The notes under the pieces were generated by a model that was not told the DNA's origin, made no database searches, and saw only the letters and a list, made by a program, of their open reading frames with translations. Source: Streptomyces sp. VRA16 Mangrove soil (GTDB lineage Bacteria > Actinomycetota > Actinomycetes > Streptomycetales > Streptomycetaceae). From it: a DNA stretch of 64,000 nucleotides. Positions 44,784-52,468 of the stretch are shown here, in pieces; position 1 is the stretch's first letter, and every line of letters starts with the position of its first letter. The DNA lies in assembly GCF_017377775.1 (NCBI RefSeq), contig NZ_JAFVLN010000013.1:186001-250000 (forward strand), written 5' to 3'. The translations under genes were made by a program, and so were the position numbers.

Positions 44784-45593
44784 GTGTCCGAGCAGACCCC
44801 GCATACCCCCCGGTCGTTGATCGTCACCCTGTACGGCGCCTACGGGCGCGGCTTCCCCGGAGCCGTCCCCGTCGCCGAGCTGATCCGGCTGCTCGGCGCG
44901 GCCGGGGTCGACGCGCCGTCCGTGCGCTCGGCGGTGTCCCGGCTCAAGCGGCGCGGCCTGCTGCTGCCCGCGCGCACGGCGACCGGCGCCGCCGGGTACG
45001 CGCTGTCGGACGACGCCCGCCAGCTCCTCGCCGACGGCGACCGCCGGATCTACGGGGACGCCGCGCGGGGCAGCGGCTGGGTGCTGGCCGTGTTCTCCGT
45101 GCCCGAGTCCGAGCGCGCCAAGCGGCACGTGCTGCGCTCCACGCTCGCCGGGCTCGGCTTCGGCACGGCGGCGCCCGGGGTGTGGCTCGCTCCCGCGGCG
45201 CTGTACGAGGAGACGCGGCACACGCTGGAGCGGATCGGCTGCGCGGCGTACGTGGATCTGTTCACCGGCGAGCACCTGGGTTTCGCGGCGACGGCCGACG
45301 CGGTGGCCCGCTGGTGGGACCTGGCCGCGCTCGCCAAGCTGCACGAGGCGTTCCTCGACGAGCACGAGCCGGTGCTGCGCGCCTGGGAGGCCCGTACGGA
45401 CACCCCGCCCCGGGACGCCTACCGCGATCATCTGCTCGCGCTCGACTCGTGGCGGCACCTGCCGTACGCGGATCCGGGCCTGCCACCGGAGCTGCTGCCC
45501 GCGGGGTGGCCGGGGCTGCGGTCGGCCGCGGTGTTCCGGGCGCTGCACGAGCGGCTGCACCCCGCAGGACAGCGGTTCGTCGACGCAGGCTAG
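44784..45593 (+). CDS. PaaX-family transcriptional repressor
   Basis: 269 residues from a GTG at 44784. The N-terminal winged helix (PRSLIVTLYGAYGRGFPGAV, SVRSAVSRLKRRGLL) and the central GSGWVLAVFSVPESERAKRH with the C-terminal YVDLFTGEHLGF ... RDHLLALDSWRHLPYADPGL are diagnostic for PaaX, the aryl-CoA-responsive repressor of phenylacetate catabolism. Here it is cotranscribed with an aryl-CoA ligase, so the effector is probably the ligase product. The shared operator upstream of the ligase and of the distant enoyl-CoA hydratase/monooxygenase operon is its probable target. Confidence 0.92.
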   Translation: MSEQTPHTPRSLIVTLYGAYGRGFPGAVPVAELIRLLGAAGVDAPSVRSAVSRLKRRGLLLPARTATGAAGYALSDDARQLLADGDRRIYGDAARGSGWVLAVFSVPESERAKRHVLRSTLAGLGFGTAAPGVWLAPAALYEETRHTLERIGCAAYVDLFTGEHLGFAATADAVARWWDLAALAKLHEAFLDEHEPVLRAWEARTDTPPRDAYRDHLLALDSWRHLPYADPGLPPELLPAGWPGLRSAAVFRALHERLHPAGQRFVDAG

Positions 45594-45712
45594 TTCCATG
45601 AACCCTGCATGAAGAAGACCGCCTGGTGATCTCCACCACATGAAAGGGTGCTAAGGGAACCCTCAGGTCCCTCCATCCCTCTTCTCAGATTGCGCACTTA
45701 GCGTCGGGACGC

Positions 45713-46615
45713 ATGAGTCTGATGCGCAAGATGAACCGGGCGCTCACCGCCACCACCGGCCTCCAGGTGCAGCGAGCACAGAAGGCGCCGGCGAAGAAGG
45801 TGCCGGTGCAGCCCGCGACGCCGGCCGCCGCCACGCCGGCCAAGCGGCCCGCGCCCGCCTACTCGACCCCCGGCGACCTCGCCACGGACCGGCTCCTCAC
45901 CCGGCCGGTCTTCATCCTGTCGCCGGTGCGCTCGGGCTCGACCCTGCTGCGGATGCTGATGAACGCGCACTCGCGGCTGCACTCCCCGCACGAGCTGCAC
46001 ATCCGCCGCCTCGAGGTCGGCTACGGCAGCAAGCTGTCGGAGAAGGCCATGGACGCCCTCGATCTGAGCCGCGGCGACCTGGAGCATCTGCTGTGGGACC
46101 GCGTCATGCACCGCGAACTGGTCAAGTCCGGCAAGGACTTCCTCGTCGAGAAGACGCCCAGCAACGCCTTCGTCCACCGGCGGATCCGTGACTGCTGGCC
46201 CGACGCCCGGTTCGTCTTCCTGCTGCGCCACCCGGTCTCCATCGCCCGGTCCTGGCACGAGGGCGACCCGGACAAGCGCACGTACGAGGAGGCGTGCGCG
46301 GACGCGCTGCGCTACATGAAGGCCGTCGACAACGCCCGTAAGCACCTCACCGGCGGCCACACCGTGCGCTACGAGGAGCTGACCGCCGACCCCGAGGGCA
46401 AGCTGCGCGGCATCTGCGCCTTCCTCGGCATCGACTTCGAACCGTCGATGCTCGACTACGGCAAGCGCGACGAGACCCAGATCCACAAGGGCCTCGGCGA
46501 CTGGCGCGACAAGATCAGGACCGGCACCGTCCAGAAGGGCCGCGAGCTGCCGAAGGACGACGAGATCCCCGAGATCCTCAAGCCCATGTGCAAGGCCTGG
46601 GGGTACCTGAAGTGA
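45713..46615 (+). CDS. PAPS-dependent sulfotransferase
   Basis: 300 residues. A basic, alanine/proline-rich N-terminus of about 55 residues precedes the sulfotransferase domain. The 5'-phosphosulfate loop is FILSPVRSGSTLLRML and the 3'-phosphate site FLLRHPVSIARSWHEGD; the conserved EKTPSNAFVHRRI segment supplies the dimer/substrate region. It moves sulfate from PAPS to a hydroxyl, probably on a glycan, because a GT4 glycosyltransferase follows. It is the first gene of a six-gene cassette ending with cysCDN. The 119 bp upstream hold its promoter region but no element I can name. Confidence 0.9.
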   Translation: MSLMRKMNRALTATTGLQVQRAQKAPAKKVPVQPATPAAATPAKRPAPAYSTPGDLATDRLLTRPVFILSPVRSGSTLLRMLMNAHSRLHSPHELHIRRLEVGYGSKLSEKAMDALDLSRGDLEHLLWDRVMHRELVKSGKDFLVEKTPSNAFVHRRIRDCWPDARFVFLLRHPVSIARSWHEGDPDKRTYEEACADALRYMKAVDNARKHLTGGHTVRYEELTADPEGKLRGICAFLGIDFEPSMLDYGKRDETQIHKGLGDWRDKIRTGTVQKGRELPKDDEIPEILKPMCKAWGYLK

Positions 46616-47025
46616 AGCCCCACGCCGAGGTCGAACAGGTGTGGCCGCGGGACGGGCGGATCAAGGTCGTCGGCCGGCTGCACGGGGTGGACACGGTCGC
46701 GGACCGCGGCTGGCGCCTCACCCTGACCCGCCGCACGCGCACCGACCACGTCCTGCGCTACGACGCCGAGCTCGACGGCGAGCAGTTCGCCGGCGAGTGG
46801 AAGGTCGCCGACCTGGCCGCGTACGACGGCTTCAAGGACACCGACCAGTGGGACCTGCACCTGACGGACGGGACCCACAAACTGCGCGTCGGCCGCAAGC
46901 TCGACGACATCAGCGGCAAGAAGGCGATCATGGTCTACCCGGTGCAGCACGTGCCGGGCGCGGACTTCGGGGTCAAGCCGTACTTCACGGTCGAGGACAA
47001 CCTGTCCCTGGAGTGCCGCTCATGA
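46612..47025 (+). CDS. Unknown small protein of the sulfation cassette (beta-rich)
   Basis: 137 residues from a GTG at 46612 overlapping the sulfotransferase stop (GTGA). Alternating hydrophobic strands (RIKVVGRLHGVD, HVLRYDAELDGEQFAGEW, WDLHLTDGTHKLRVGRKLDD) predict a beta-sandwich. Similar domains occur appended to glycosyl- and glycerophosphotransferases of cell-wall polymers, but I cannot name the family. Its stop overlaps the glycosyltransferase start, so it is made stoichiometrically with its neighbours and may bind the glycan substrate. Confidence 0.72.
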   Translation: MKPHAEVEQVWPRDGRIKVVGRLHGVDTVADRGWRLTLTRRTRTDHVLRYDAELDGEQFAGEWKVADLAAYDGFKDTDQWDLHLTDGTHKLRVGRKLDDISGKKAIMVYPVQHVPGADFGVKPYFTVEDNLSLECRS

Positions 47026-48299
47026 CCACGAACTCCCCGAAGCCCCCCAGGATCCGCTATCTGCTGATGCACGCCTACGGGCGCGGCGGCACCGTCCGCA
47101 CCGTCTTCAACCAGGCCAACTCCCTGGTGGCGGCGGGCTGGGACGTCGAGATCGTGTGCGCCCTGCGCAACCGCGACGAGCTCCCGTTCCCGCTGGACGA
47201 GCGGGTGCCGGTGCACACCGTCCTGGACCTGCGCGAGGGCCACCGGCAGCCCGATCCGGAGCCCGCGCGCGGCCTCGCCGCCCGGTGGCGCTCGCTGCGC
47301 GGCAAGGCCGAGGACCTGGACGCGCCCGGCAAGGAGATCCCCGTGGGCGAGTTCGGCTCCCGGTACTTCACGCGCCGCGTCGAGATCGCCCTGGCCGACT
47401 ACCTGCGGTCGCTGACCGACGGTGTCCTCGTCACGACGCGCCCCGCCCTGAACTTCCTGTCCGCCACGCACGCCACGAACGGTGTGGTGCGGGTGGCGCA
47501 GGAGCACATGAACCACGGCACGCACCGGCCCGACGTGCAGCAGCGCATCGTCGAGACGTACGGCGCCTTCGCCGCGGTCGCCGTGCTGACGGAGCGGGAC
47601 CGCGACGAGTACGCGCGGCTGCTGCCGGGCACGCGCGTCGTGCGCATCCCGAACGCGGTGCACTCCCTCGACCAGGTGCCCTCGGACCATGAGGCGAAGA
47701 TCGTGGTCGCGGCCGGCCGGCTCTTCCACCAGAAGGGCTTCGACCTGTTGATCCCCGCGTGGGCGAAGCTCGTCGAGGCCTACCCCGACTGGCAGTTGAG
47801 GATCTACGGCACCGGCGAGAAGAAGGCGCAGCTGCGCGCCCTCGTCGAGGAGCACCACCTCTACAACCACGTCTTCCTGATGGGCCACTGCGAACGGCTC
47901 GACGACGAGCTCGCCAAGGCCTCGGTCTACGTGCTGAGTTCACGCTTCGAGGGCCTGCCGATGGTGCTGATCGAGGCGATGGCGCACGCCCTGCCGGTCG
48001 TCTCGTTCGACTGCCCCACGGGCCCGGCCGACGTCCTCACCCACGGGGTCGACGGGCTGCTCGTGCCGGAGCAGGACCCCGACGCCCTCGCCGACGCCCT
48101 GGCCCGCCTGATGGCGGACCGCGAGCTGCGCTCGCAGATGGGCACGGCGGCGCTCCTGACGGCGGCGGCCTACGGCCCGGACGCGGTGCACCCGCGCTGG
48201 GAGGCCCTGTTCACCGAATTGACCACCGCGGACAGGACCTGGCTGCCCGCACCGACCACCGCGGGCGGGTCCGCGCGAACTGCCCGCCCCCACCGATGA
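47022..48299 (+). CDS. GT4-family glycosyltransferase
   Basis: 425 residues, ATG overlapping the previous stop. The N-domain has YLLMHAYGRGGTVRTVFNQA; the C-domain nucleotide-sugar site reads VVAAGRLFHQKGFDLLIPAW and SRFEGLPMVLIEAMAHALPV, with the EX7E motif typical of retaining GT4 enzymes. It should extend a glycan at the cytoplasmic face of the membrane. Position between the sulfotransferase and the PAPS synthesis genes suggests it builds the polymer or glycolipid that is sulfated. Confidence 0.9.
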   Translation: MTTNSPKPPRIRYLLMHAYGRGGTVRTVFNQANSLVAAGWDVEIVCALRNRDELPFPLDERVPVHTVLDLREGHRQPDPEPARGLAARWRSLRGKAEDLDAPGKEIPVGEFGSRYFTRRVEIALADYLRSLTDGVLVTTRPALNFLSATHATNGVVRVAQEHMNHGTHRPDVQQRIVETYGAFAAVAVLTERDRDEYARLLPGTRVVRIPNAVHSLDQVPSDHEAKIVVAAGRLFHQKGFDLLIPAWAKLVEAYPDWQLRIYGTGEKKAQLRALVEEHHLYNHVFLMGHCERLDDELAKASVYVLSSRFEGLPMVLIEAMAHALPVVSFDCPTGPADVLTHGVDGLLVPEQDPDALADALARLMADRELRSQMGTAALLTAAAYGPDAVHPRWEALFTELTTADRTWLPAPTTAGGSARTARPHR

Positions 48300-48335
48300 G
48301 TTGCGGCACACCGACGCCGCGAAAGGACTCCACGT

Positions 48336-48908
48336 ATGACTACGGCCAACCGGGCCGGGACGGCACGGCAGCGGCCCCAGGGAGCCACGATCTGGCTCAC
48401 GGGCCTGCCGAGCTCCGGCAAGACCACCGTGGCGCGCGCCCTCGCCGGGCGGCTGCGCGCGGAGGGCCACCGCGTCGAGGTGCTCGACGGTGACGAGATC
48501 CGCCGGTTCCTCTCCGCGGGCCTCGGCTTCTCCCGCGAGGACCGCAACACGAACGTGCAGCGCATCGGCCTGGTCGCGGAGATCCTCGCGCGCAACGGCA
48601 TCTTCGCCGTCGTGCCCGTCATCGCCCCGTACGCCGACAGCCGCGAGGCCGTCCGCAAGCGGCACGCGGCGAGCGACGCCCCGTACTTCGAGATCCACGT
48701 CGCCACGCCGCTGGAGGTGTGCAGCGCGCGTGACGTGAAGGGCCTGTACGCGCGTCAGGCCGCCGGCCGGCTCAAGGGCCTGACCGGCGTCGACGACCCG
48801 TACGAGCCGCCGGTCTCGCCGGACCTGTTCCTGGAGACGCAGGACCGGACGCCGGCCGAGTCGGCCGGTTCGGTGCACGCGGTCCTCGCGGCCGAGGGGC
48901 TGGTGTGA
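48336..48908 (+). CDS. cysC: Adenylylsulfate (APS) kinase
   Basis: 190 residues. The P-loop GLPSSGKTTVARAL, EVLDGDEIRRFLSAGLGFSR and NVQRIGLVAEILARNG are canonical. It phosphorylates APS to PAPS. The next gene overlaps by 4 bp. In this cassette no PAPS reductase (cysH) or sulfite reductase is present, so the product is available for sulfotransfer rather than assimilation. The stretch before it (48300-48335) is the only sizeable gap in the cassette and contains GAAAGGAC as ribosome-binding site. Confidence 0.95.
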   Translation: MTTANRAGTARQRPQGATIWLTGLPSSGKTTVARALAGRLRAEGHRVEVLDGDEIRRFLSAGLGFSREDRNTNVQRIGLVAEILARNGIFAVVPVIAPYADSREAVRKRHAASDAPYFEIHVATPLEVCSARDVKGLYARQAAGRLKGLTGVDDPYEPPVSPDLFLETQDRTPAESAGSVHAVLAAEGLV

Positions 48909-49822
48909 GCGACGTGACCGGGAAGAACCACACGCTGAGCCACCTGGACGCTCTGGAGTCCGAGGCGGTGCACATCTTCCGCGAGGTGGCGGGCGAGTTC
49001 GAGAAGCCGGTGATCCTGTTCTCCGGCGGCAAGGACTCCATCGTCATGCTGCACCTGGCGCTGAAGGCGTTCGCGCCCGCGCCGGTGCCGTTCCCGCTGC
49101 TGCACGTGGACACCGGGCACAACTTCCCCGAGGTCATCGCCTACCGGGACCGCGCGGTGGCGGAGCACGGGCTTCGGCTGCACGTCGCGCCGGTGCAGGA
49201 CTACATCGACGCGGGCCTGCTCAAGGAGCGCCCGGACGGCACCCGCAACCCGCTGCAGACCGTCCCGCTGACCGAGGCGATCCGGCACGAGCGCTTCGAC
49301 GCCGTGTTCGGCGGTGGCCGCCGCGACGAGGAGAAGGCACGCGCCAAGGAGCGCGTCTTCTCCCTGCGCGACGAGTTCTCCCAGTGGGACCCGCGCCGTC
49401 AGCGCCCCGAGCTGTGGCAGCTGTACAACGGCCGCCACGCCCCCGGCGAGCACGTCCGCGTCTTCCCCCTGTCCAACTGGACCGAGCTGGACGTGTGGCA
49501 GTACATCGCCCGTGAGCGGATCGAGCTCCCGGAGATCTACTTCGCGCACCGGCGTGAGGTGTTCGACCGCAACGGCATGTGGCTGACGGCGGGCGAGTGG
49601 GGCGGCCCGAAGGAGGGCGAGGTCCCGCAGAAGCGCCAGGTGCGCTACCGCACCGTGGGCGACATGTCCTGCACCGGCGCCGTCGACTCGGACGCCGAGA
49701 CGCTGGAGCAGGTCATCGCCGAGATCGCCGCGTCCCGGCTCACCGAGCGGGGCGCCACCCGCGCCGACGACAAGCTGTCCGAGGCCGCGATGGAAGACCG
49801 CAAGCGCGAAGGGTACTTCTAG
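48905..49822 (+). CDS. cysD: Sulfate adenylyltransferase subunit 2
   Basis: 305 residues from a GTG overlapping the cysC stop. The PP-loop ATP-binding motif VILFSGGKDSIVMLHL and the C-terminal RTVGDMSCTGAVDSDAETLE with AAMEDRKREGYF identify CysD. With CysN it makes APS from sulfate and ATP. Spacing of 2 bp to cysN shows tight coupling. Confidence 0.96.
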   Translation: MSDVTGKNHTLSHLDALESEAVHIFREVAGEFEKPVILFSGGKDSIVMLHLALKAFAPAPVPFPLLHVDTGHNFPEVIAYRDRAVAEHGLRLHVAPVQDYIDAGLLKERPDGTRNPLQTVPLTEAIRHERFDAVFGGGRRDEEKARAKERVFSLRDEFSQWDPRRQRPELWQLYNGRHAPGEHVRVFPLSNWTELDVWQYIARERIELPEIYFAHRREVFDRNGMWLTAGEWGGPKEGEVPQKRQVRYRTVGDMSCTGAVDSDAETLEQVIAEIAASRLTERGATRADDKLSEAAMEDRKREGYF

Positions 49823-49824
49823 AG

Positions 49825-51027
49825 ATGTCCGTATCCACGATGGCCGAGGTCGGGACCCTGCGCCTGGCCACGGCCGGTTCCGTCGACGACGGCAAGTCCA
49901 CGCTCGTCGGGCGGCTGCTGCACGACTCGAAGTCGGTCCTCGCCGACCAGCTGGAGTCGATCTCCCGCACCGGCACGCCCGATCTGGCGCTGCTCACCGA
50001 CGGTCTGCGGGCCGAGCGCGAGCAGGGCATCACCATCGACGTCGCGTACCGCTACTTCGCGACCCCGCGCCGCCGCTTCATCCTCGCGGACACCCCGGGG
50101 CACGTGCAGTACACCCGGAACATGGTCACCGGTGCCTCCACGGCGGAGCTGACGATCATCCTCGTCGACGCCCGCAACGGGGTCGTCGAACAGACCCGCC
50201 GGCACGCCGCCATCGCCGCGCTGCTGCGCGTCCCGCACGTCGTCCTCGCCGTCAACAAGATGGACCTCGTCGGCTACGAGGAGTCGGCGTTCACCCGGAC
50301 AGCCGGTGAATTCGGCTCGCTGGCGCGGGAGTTGCACATTTCTGAGGTCACCGCGATCCCGATCTCGGCGCTCGCCGGTGACAACGTCGTGGAGCCGTCC
50401 ACGCACATGGACTGGTACGGCGGCCCGACCGTCCTGGAGCACCTGGAGACGGTCGAGGTCACGGCCGAGTCGACGGACGCGCCCGCCCGCTTCCCGGTGC
50501 AGTACGTGATCCGGCACGGCGAGGCCCGGCACTACGCGGGCCGGCTGGTCTCCGGCACGCTGCGCGTCGGTGACACGGTGGCCGTGCACCCCTCGGGGCG
50601 CACGTCGACGGTCACCGCCCTCGACGTGCTCGGCGAGGCCGTGGACGAGGCACACGCCGGGGCCTCCCTGTCGGTGCGGCTCGCCGACGAACTCGACGTC
50701 GCCCGGGGCGACTTGATCGCACCGGCCGACGACCGGGCGCCGTCCGTCACGCAGGACGTGCGCGCGGCCGTGTGCCACCTCGCGGACCAGCCGCTGGTGG
50801 TCGGCCGGCGCGTCCTCGTGCGGCACACCACCCGCACGGTGAAGGCGATCGTCAAGTCCCTCGGTGACGCGGGCGAGTTGACGGCGAACGATCTCGGGCA
50901 CGTGGTGCTGCGCACCGCCGAGCCGCTGTCCCTGGACGCGTACGCGGAGATCCGGCGTACGGGCGCCTTCCTGATCGTGGACCCGGCGGACGGGACGACG
51001 CTCACGGCGGGGATGGCCGAGCTGTAG
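49825..51027 (+). CDS. cysN: Sulfate adenylyltransferase subunit 1 (GTPase)
   Basis: 400 residues from an ATG at 49825; an internal ATG at 49840 could also serve. GTPase motifs: AGSVDDGKSTLVGRLL (G1), ADTPGHVQYTRNM (G3), AVNKMDLVGY (G4). The EF-Tu-like domains 2 and 3 follow. It is slightly shorter than E. coli CysN and is not fused to CysC. GTP hydrolysis drives APS formation by CysD. It is the last gene of the cassette, followed 8 nt later by a strong hairpin. Confidence 0.96.
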   Translation: MSVSTMAEVGTLRLATAGSVDDGKSTLVGRLLHDSKSVLADQLESISRTGTPDLALLTDGLRAEREQGITIDVAYRYFATPRRRFILADTPGHVQYTRNMVTGASTAELTIILVDARNGVVEQTRRHAAIAALLRVPHVVLAVNKMDLVGYEESAFTRTAGEFGSLARELHISEVTAIPISALAGDNVVEPSTHMDWYGGPTVLEHLETVEVTAESTDAPARFPVQYVIRHGEARHYAGRLVSGTLRVGDTVAVHPSGRTSTVTALDVLGEAVDEAHAGASLSVRLADELDVARGDLIAPADDRAPSVTQDVRAAVCHLADQPLVVGRRVLVRHTTRTVKAIVKSLGDAGELTANDLGHVVLRTAEPLSLDAYAEIRRTGAFLIVDPADGTTLTAGMAEL

Positions 51028-51035
51028 CGGTATCA

Positions 51036-51082
51036 CGCGACAAGGCCCGGGCCTGGTGCAACCAGGGCCGGGCCTTGTCGCG
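51036..51082. terminator. Terminator of the sulfation cassette
   Basis: 22 bp at 51036-51057 pair with 51061-51082 with one internal mismatch around a GCA loop, starting 9 nt after the cysN stop. The converging serine hydrolase gene ends 30 bp away, so it may act in both directions. Confidence 0.92.
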
Positions 51083-51116
51083 TCGTCCGCCCGTCAGTCG
51101 TCGTCCGCCCGTCAGT
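51081..51116. repeat. 18-bp tandem duplication covering a stop codon
   Basis: CGTCGTCCGCCCGTCAGT occurs at 51081-51098 and again at 51099-51116. The second copy contains the TGA stop (51114-51112) of the serine hydrolase gene on the minus strand; the first copy supplies an identical unused stop. It looks like a recent slippage event beside the terminator. Confidence 0.7.
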
Positions 51117-52344
51117 CGTCGAGCGCCTGGTACAGCGTCGTCCAGAAGTCCAGGATGATGTGGATCGGGTCGGGGACGGACGCGCCGACCTGGGTGAGCA
51201 GAATGCCGGTGACGTCGTTGACCGGGTCCGCGTACGCCGAGGCGCCGCTGCCGCCGTCCCAGCCGAACTGGCCGACGGGCGCGTAGTCACCGCGGTAGGT
51301 GCGCACCGCCATACCGATGCCCCAGCCGCCGTGCTGCCCCTGGCCGAACGAGATGTGCACGTTCTGCGAGGCGAGCGCGGTGCGGGCGGCGAGCTGCTCG
51401 GCATTGAGCCGGTTCGTCGTCATCAGCTCGACGGCGGCCCGGGACAGGATCCGCTCGCCGTTGGTGTGCAGCCCCTTGTCGAGCAGCATCCGGAAGTAGG
51501 CGTGGTAGTCGTCGGCGGTCGAGTTCAGGCCGCCGCCACCGCCCTGGAACGCCGGGGGCGCGCTGTGGCGGCCGGTCGCCGCGTCGTCCCAGACGTGGAA
51601 CTCACCGGTCGCGGGGTCGGGCGCGTACAGCGGTGGCAGCCGGTGGATCTGGTCGGCGGGGACGTGGAAGCCGGTGTCCTTCATGCCGAGCGGCTCGAAG
51701 ATCCGCTCGCGCAGGAACGACTCGAAGGACTGCCCCGTGACGCGGGAGACGAGCACGCCCGCCAGGTCGCTGGCGATCTGGTACTGCCAGCGCTCACCGG
51801 GCTGGTGCATCAGCGGCAGTTCGCCGAGGCGGCGCATCCATTCGTCCTGCTCGGGCATGGGCTCCGGCAGGTTCGGGGTGAGGCCCCGCGCGAACACCTC
51901 GTTCATGACCGGCGTACCGATCACCGTCATATCCATGCCGAGCCCGAACGTCGACGTCAGCACGTCCCGTACGGTGATCGGGCGGCGGGCCGGCACGGTG
52001 TCGTCGACCGGGCTGTCGATCGACTTGAGCACCTTGCGGTCGGCCAGTTCCGGCAGCCACTGCTCGACCGAGTCGTCCAGGCGCAGCCGGCACTCGTCGA
52101 GCAGGACCATCGCCGCCGCGACGGAGACCGGCTTGGACGTCGACGCCATCCGGAAGATCGTGTCGCGGCTCATCGGGGCACCGCCGCCGTGCTCCATGGC
52201 CCCCATGGTCTCGACGTGCGTCTCGTCGCCCTTGCTGAACAGGGCGACCACTCCTGGGATCCTCCCCGAGTCGACGTGCCGCGCGAGCACGTCGTGCACC
52301 TTCCGCAGCCCCGCTTTGGAGAACCCGCCGGTGCTCTGTCCCAT
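51112..52344 (-). CDS. Serine hydrolase, class C beta-lactamase/esterase family
   Basis: 410 residues from an ATG at 52344 with GGGGGAG upstream; the longer open frame runs through a tandem repeat and is unlikely to be translated. SxxK motif FRMASTSKPVSVAAA, the Tyr of WQYQIASDLAGVLVSR in the YxN position, and a late WDGGSGASAYADP mark the beta-lactamase/EstB/D-aminopeptidase fold. No signal peptide is seen, so it is probably a cytoplasmic esterase rather than a resistance enzyme. Its promoter lies under a five-unit 12-bp repeat. Confidence 0.88.
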   Translation of the reverse strand: MGQSTGGFSKAGLRKVHDVLARHVDSGRIPGVVALFSKGDETHVETMGAMEHGGGAPMSRDTIFRMASTSKPVSVAAAMVLLDECRLRLDDSVEQWLPELADRKVLKSIDSPVDDTVPARRPITVRDVLTSTFGLGMDMTVIGTPVMNEVFARGLTPNLPEPMPEQDEWMRRLGELPLMHQPGERWQYQIASDLAGVLVSRVTGQSFESFLRERIFEPLGMKDTGFHVPADQIHRLPPLYAPDPATGEFHVWDDAATGRHSAPPAFQGGGGGLNSTADDYHAYFRMLLDKGLHTNGERILSRAAVELMTTNRLNAEQLAARTALASQNVHISFGQGQHGGWGIGMAVRTYRGDYAPVGQFGWDGGSGASAYADPVNDVTGILLTQVGASVPDPIHIILDFWTTLYQALDD

Positions 52345-52368
52345 CACGCCACTCCCCCTGTGCATGGT

Positions 52369-52428
52369 CTCTGCGCACGTCTGTGCGCACGTCTGTGCGC
52401 ACGTCACTGCGCACGTCTCTGCGCATGG
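52369..52428. repeat. Five tandem 12-bp units with palindromic TGCGCA cores
   Basis: Units CTCTGCGCACGT, CTGTGCGCACGT, CTGTGCGCACGT, CACTGCGCACGT and CTCTGCGCATGG run without gaps, 25 bp upstream of the serine hydrolase start. Each has the palindrome TGCGCA, so identical faces recur at 12-bp steps. It resembles a cooperative operator array or iteron. The remainder of 52345-52468 holds no gene. Confidence 0.7.
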
Positions 52429-52468
52429 TCAAGAATCTTCGAACGCCCGCACGGTATCGGGTGGGCGA

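Noticed and set aside
45713..52344. Sulfation cassette as a horizontally acquired island
   Set aside because: It interrupts the catabolic genes, but base composition and codon use look like the neighbours, and no integrase, attachment site or flanking repeat is visible.
51112..52344. Serine hydrolase as antibiotic-resistance beta-lactamase
   Set aside because: No signal peptide and its motifs fit the broad esterase/peptidase branch, so resistance is not supported.
52369..52428. Possible CRISPR array
   Set aside because: The 12-bp units are contiguous with no spacers, so this is a simple tandem repeat.
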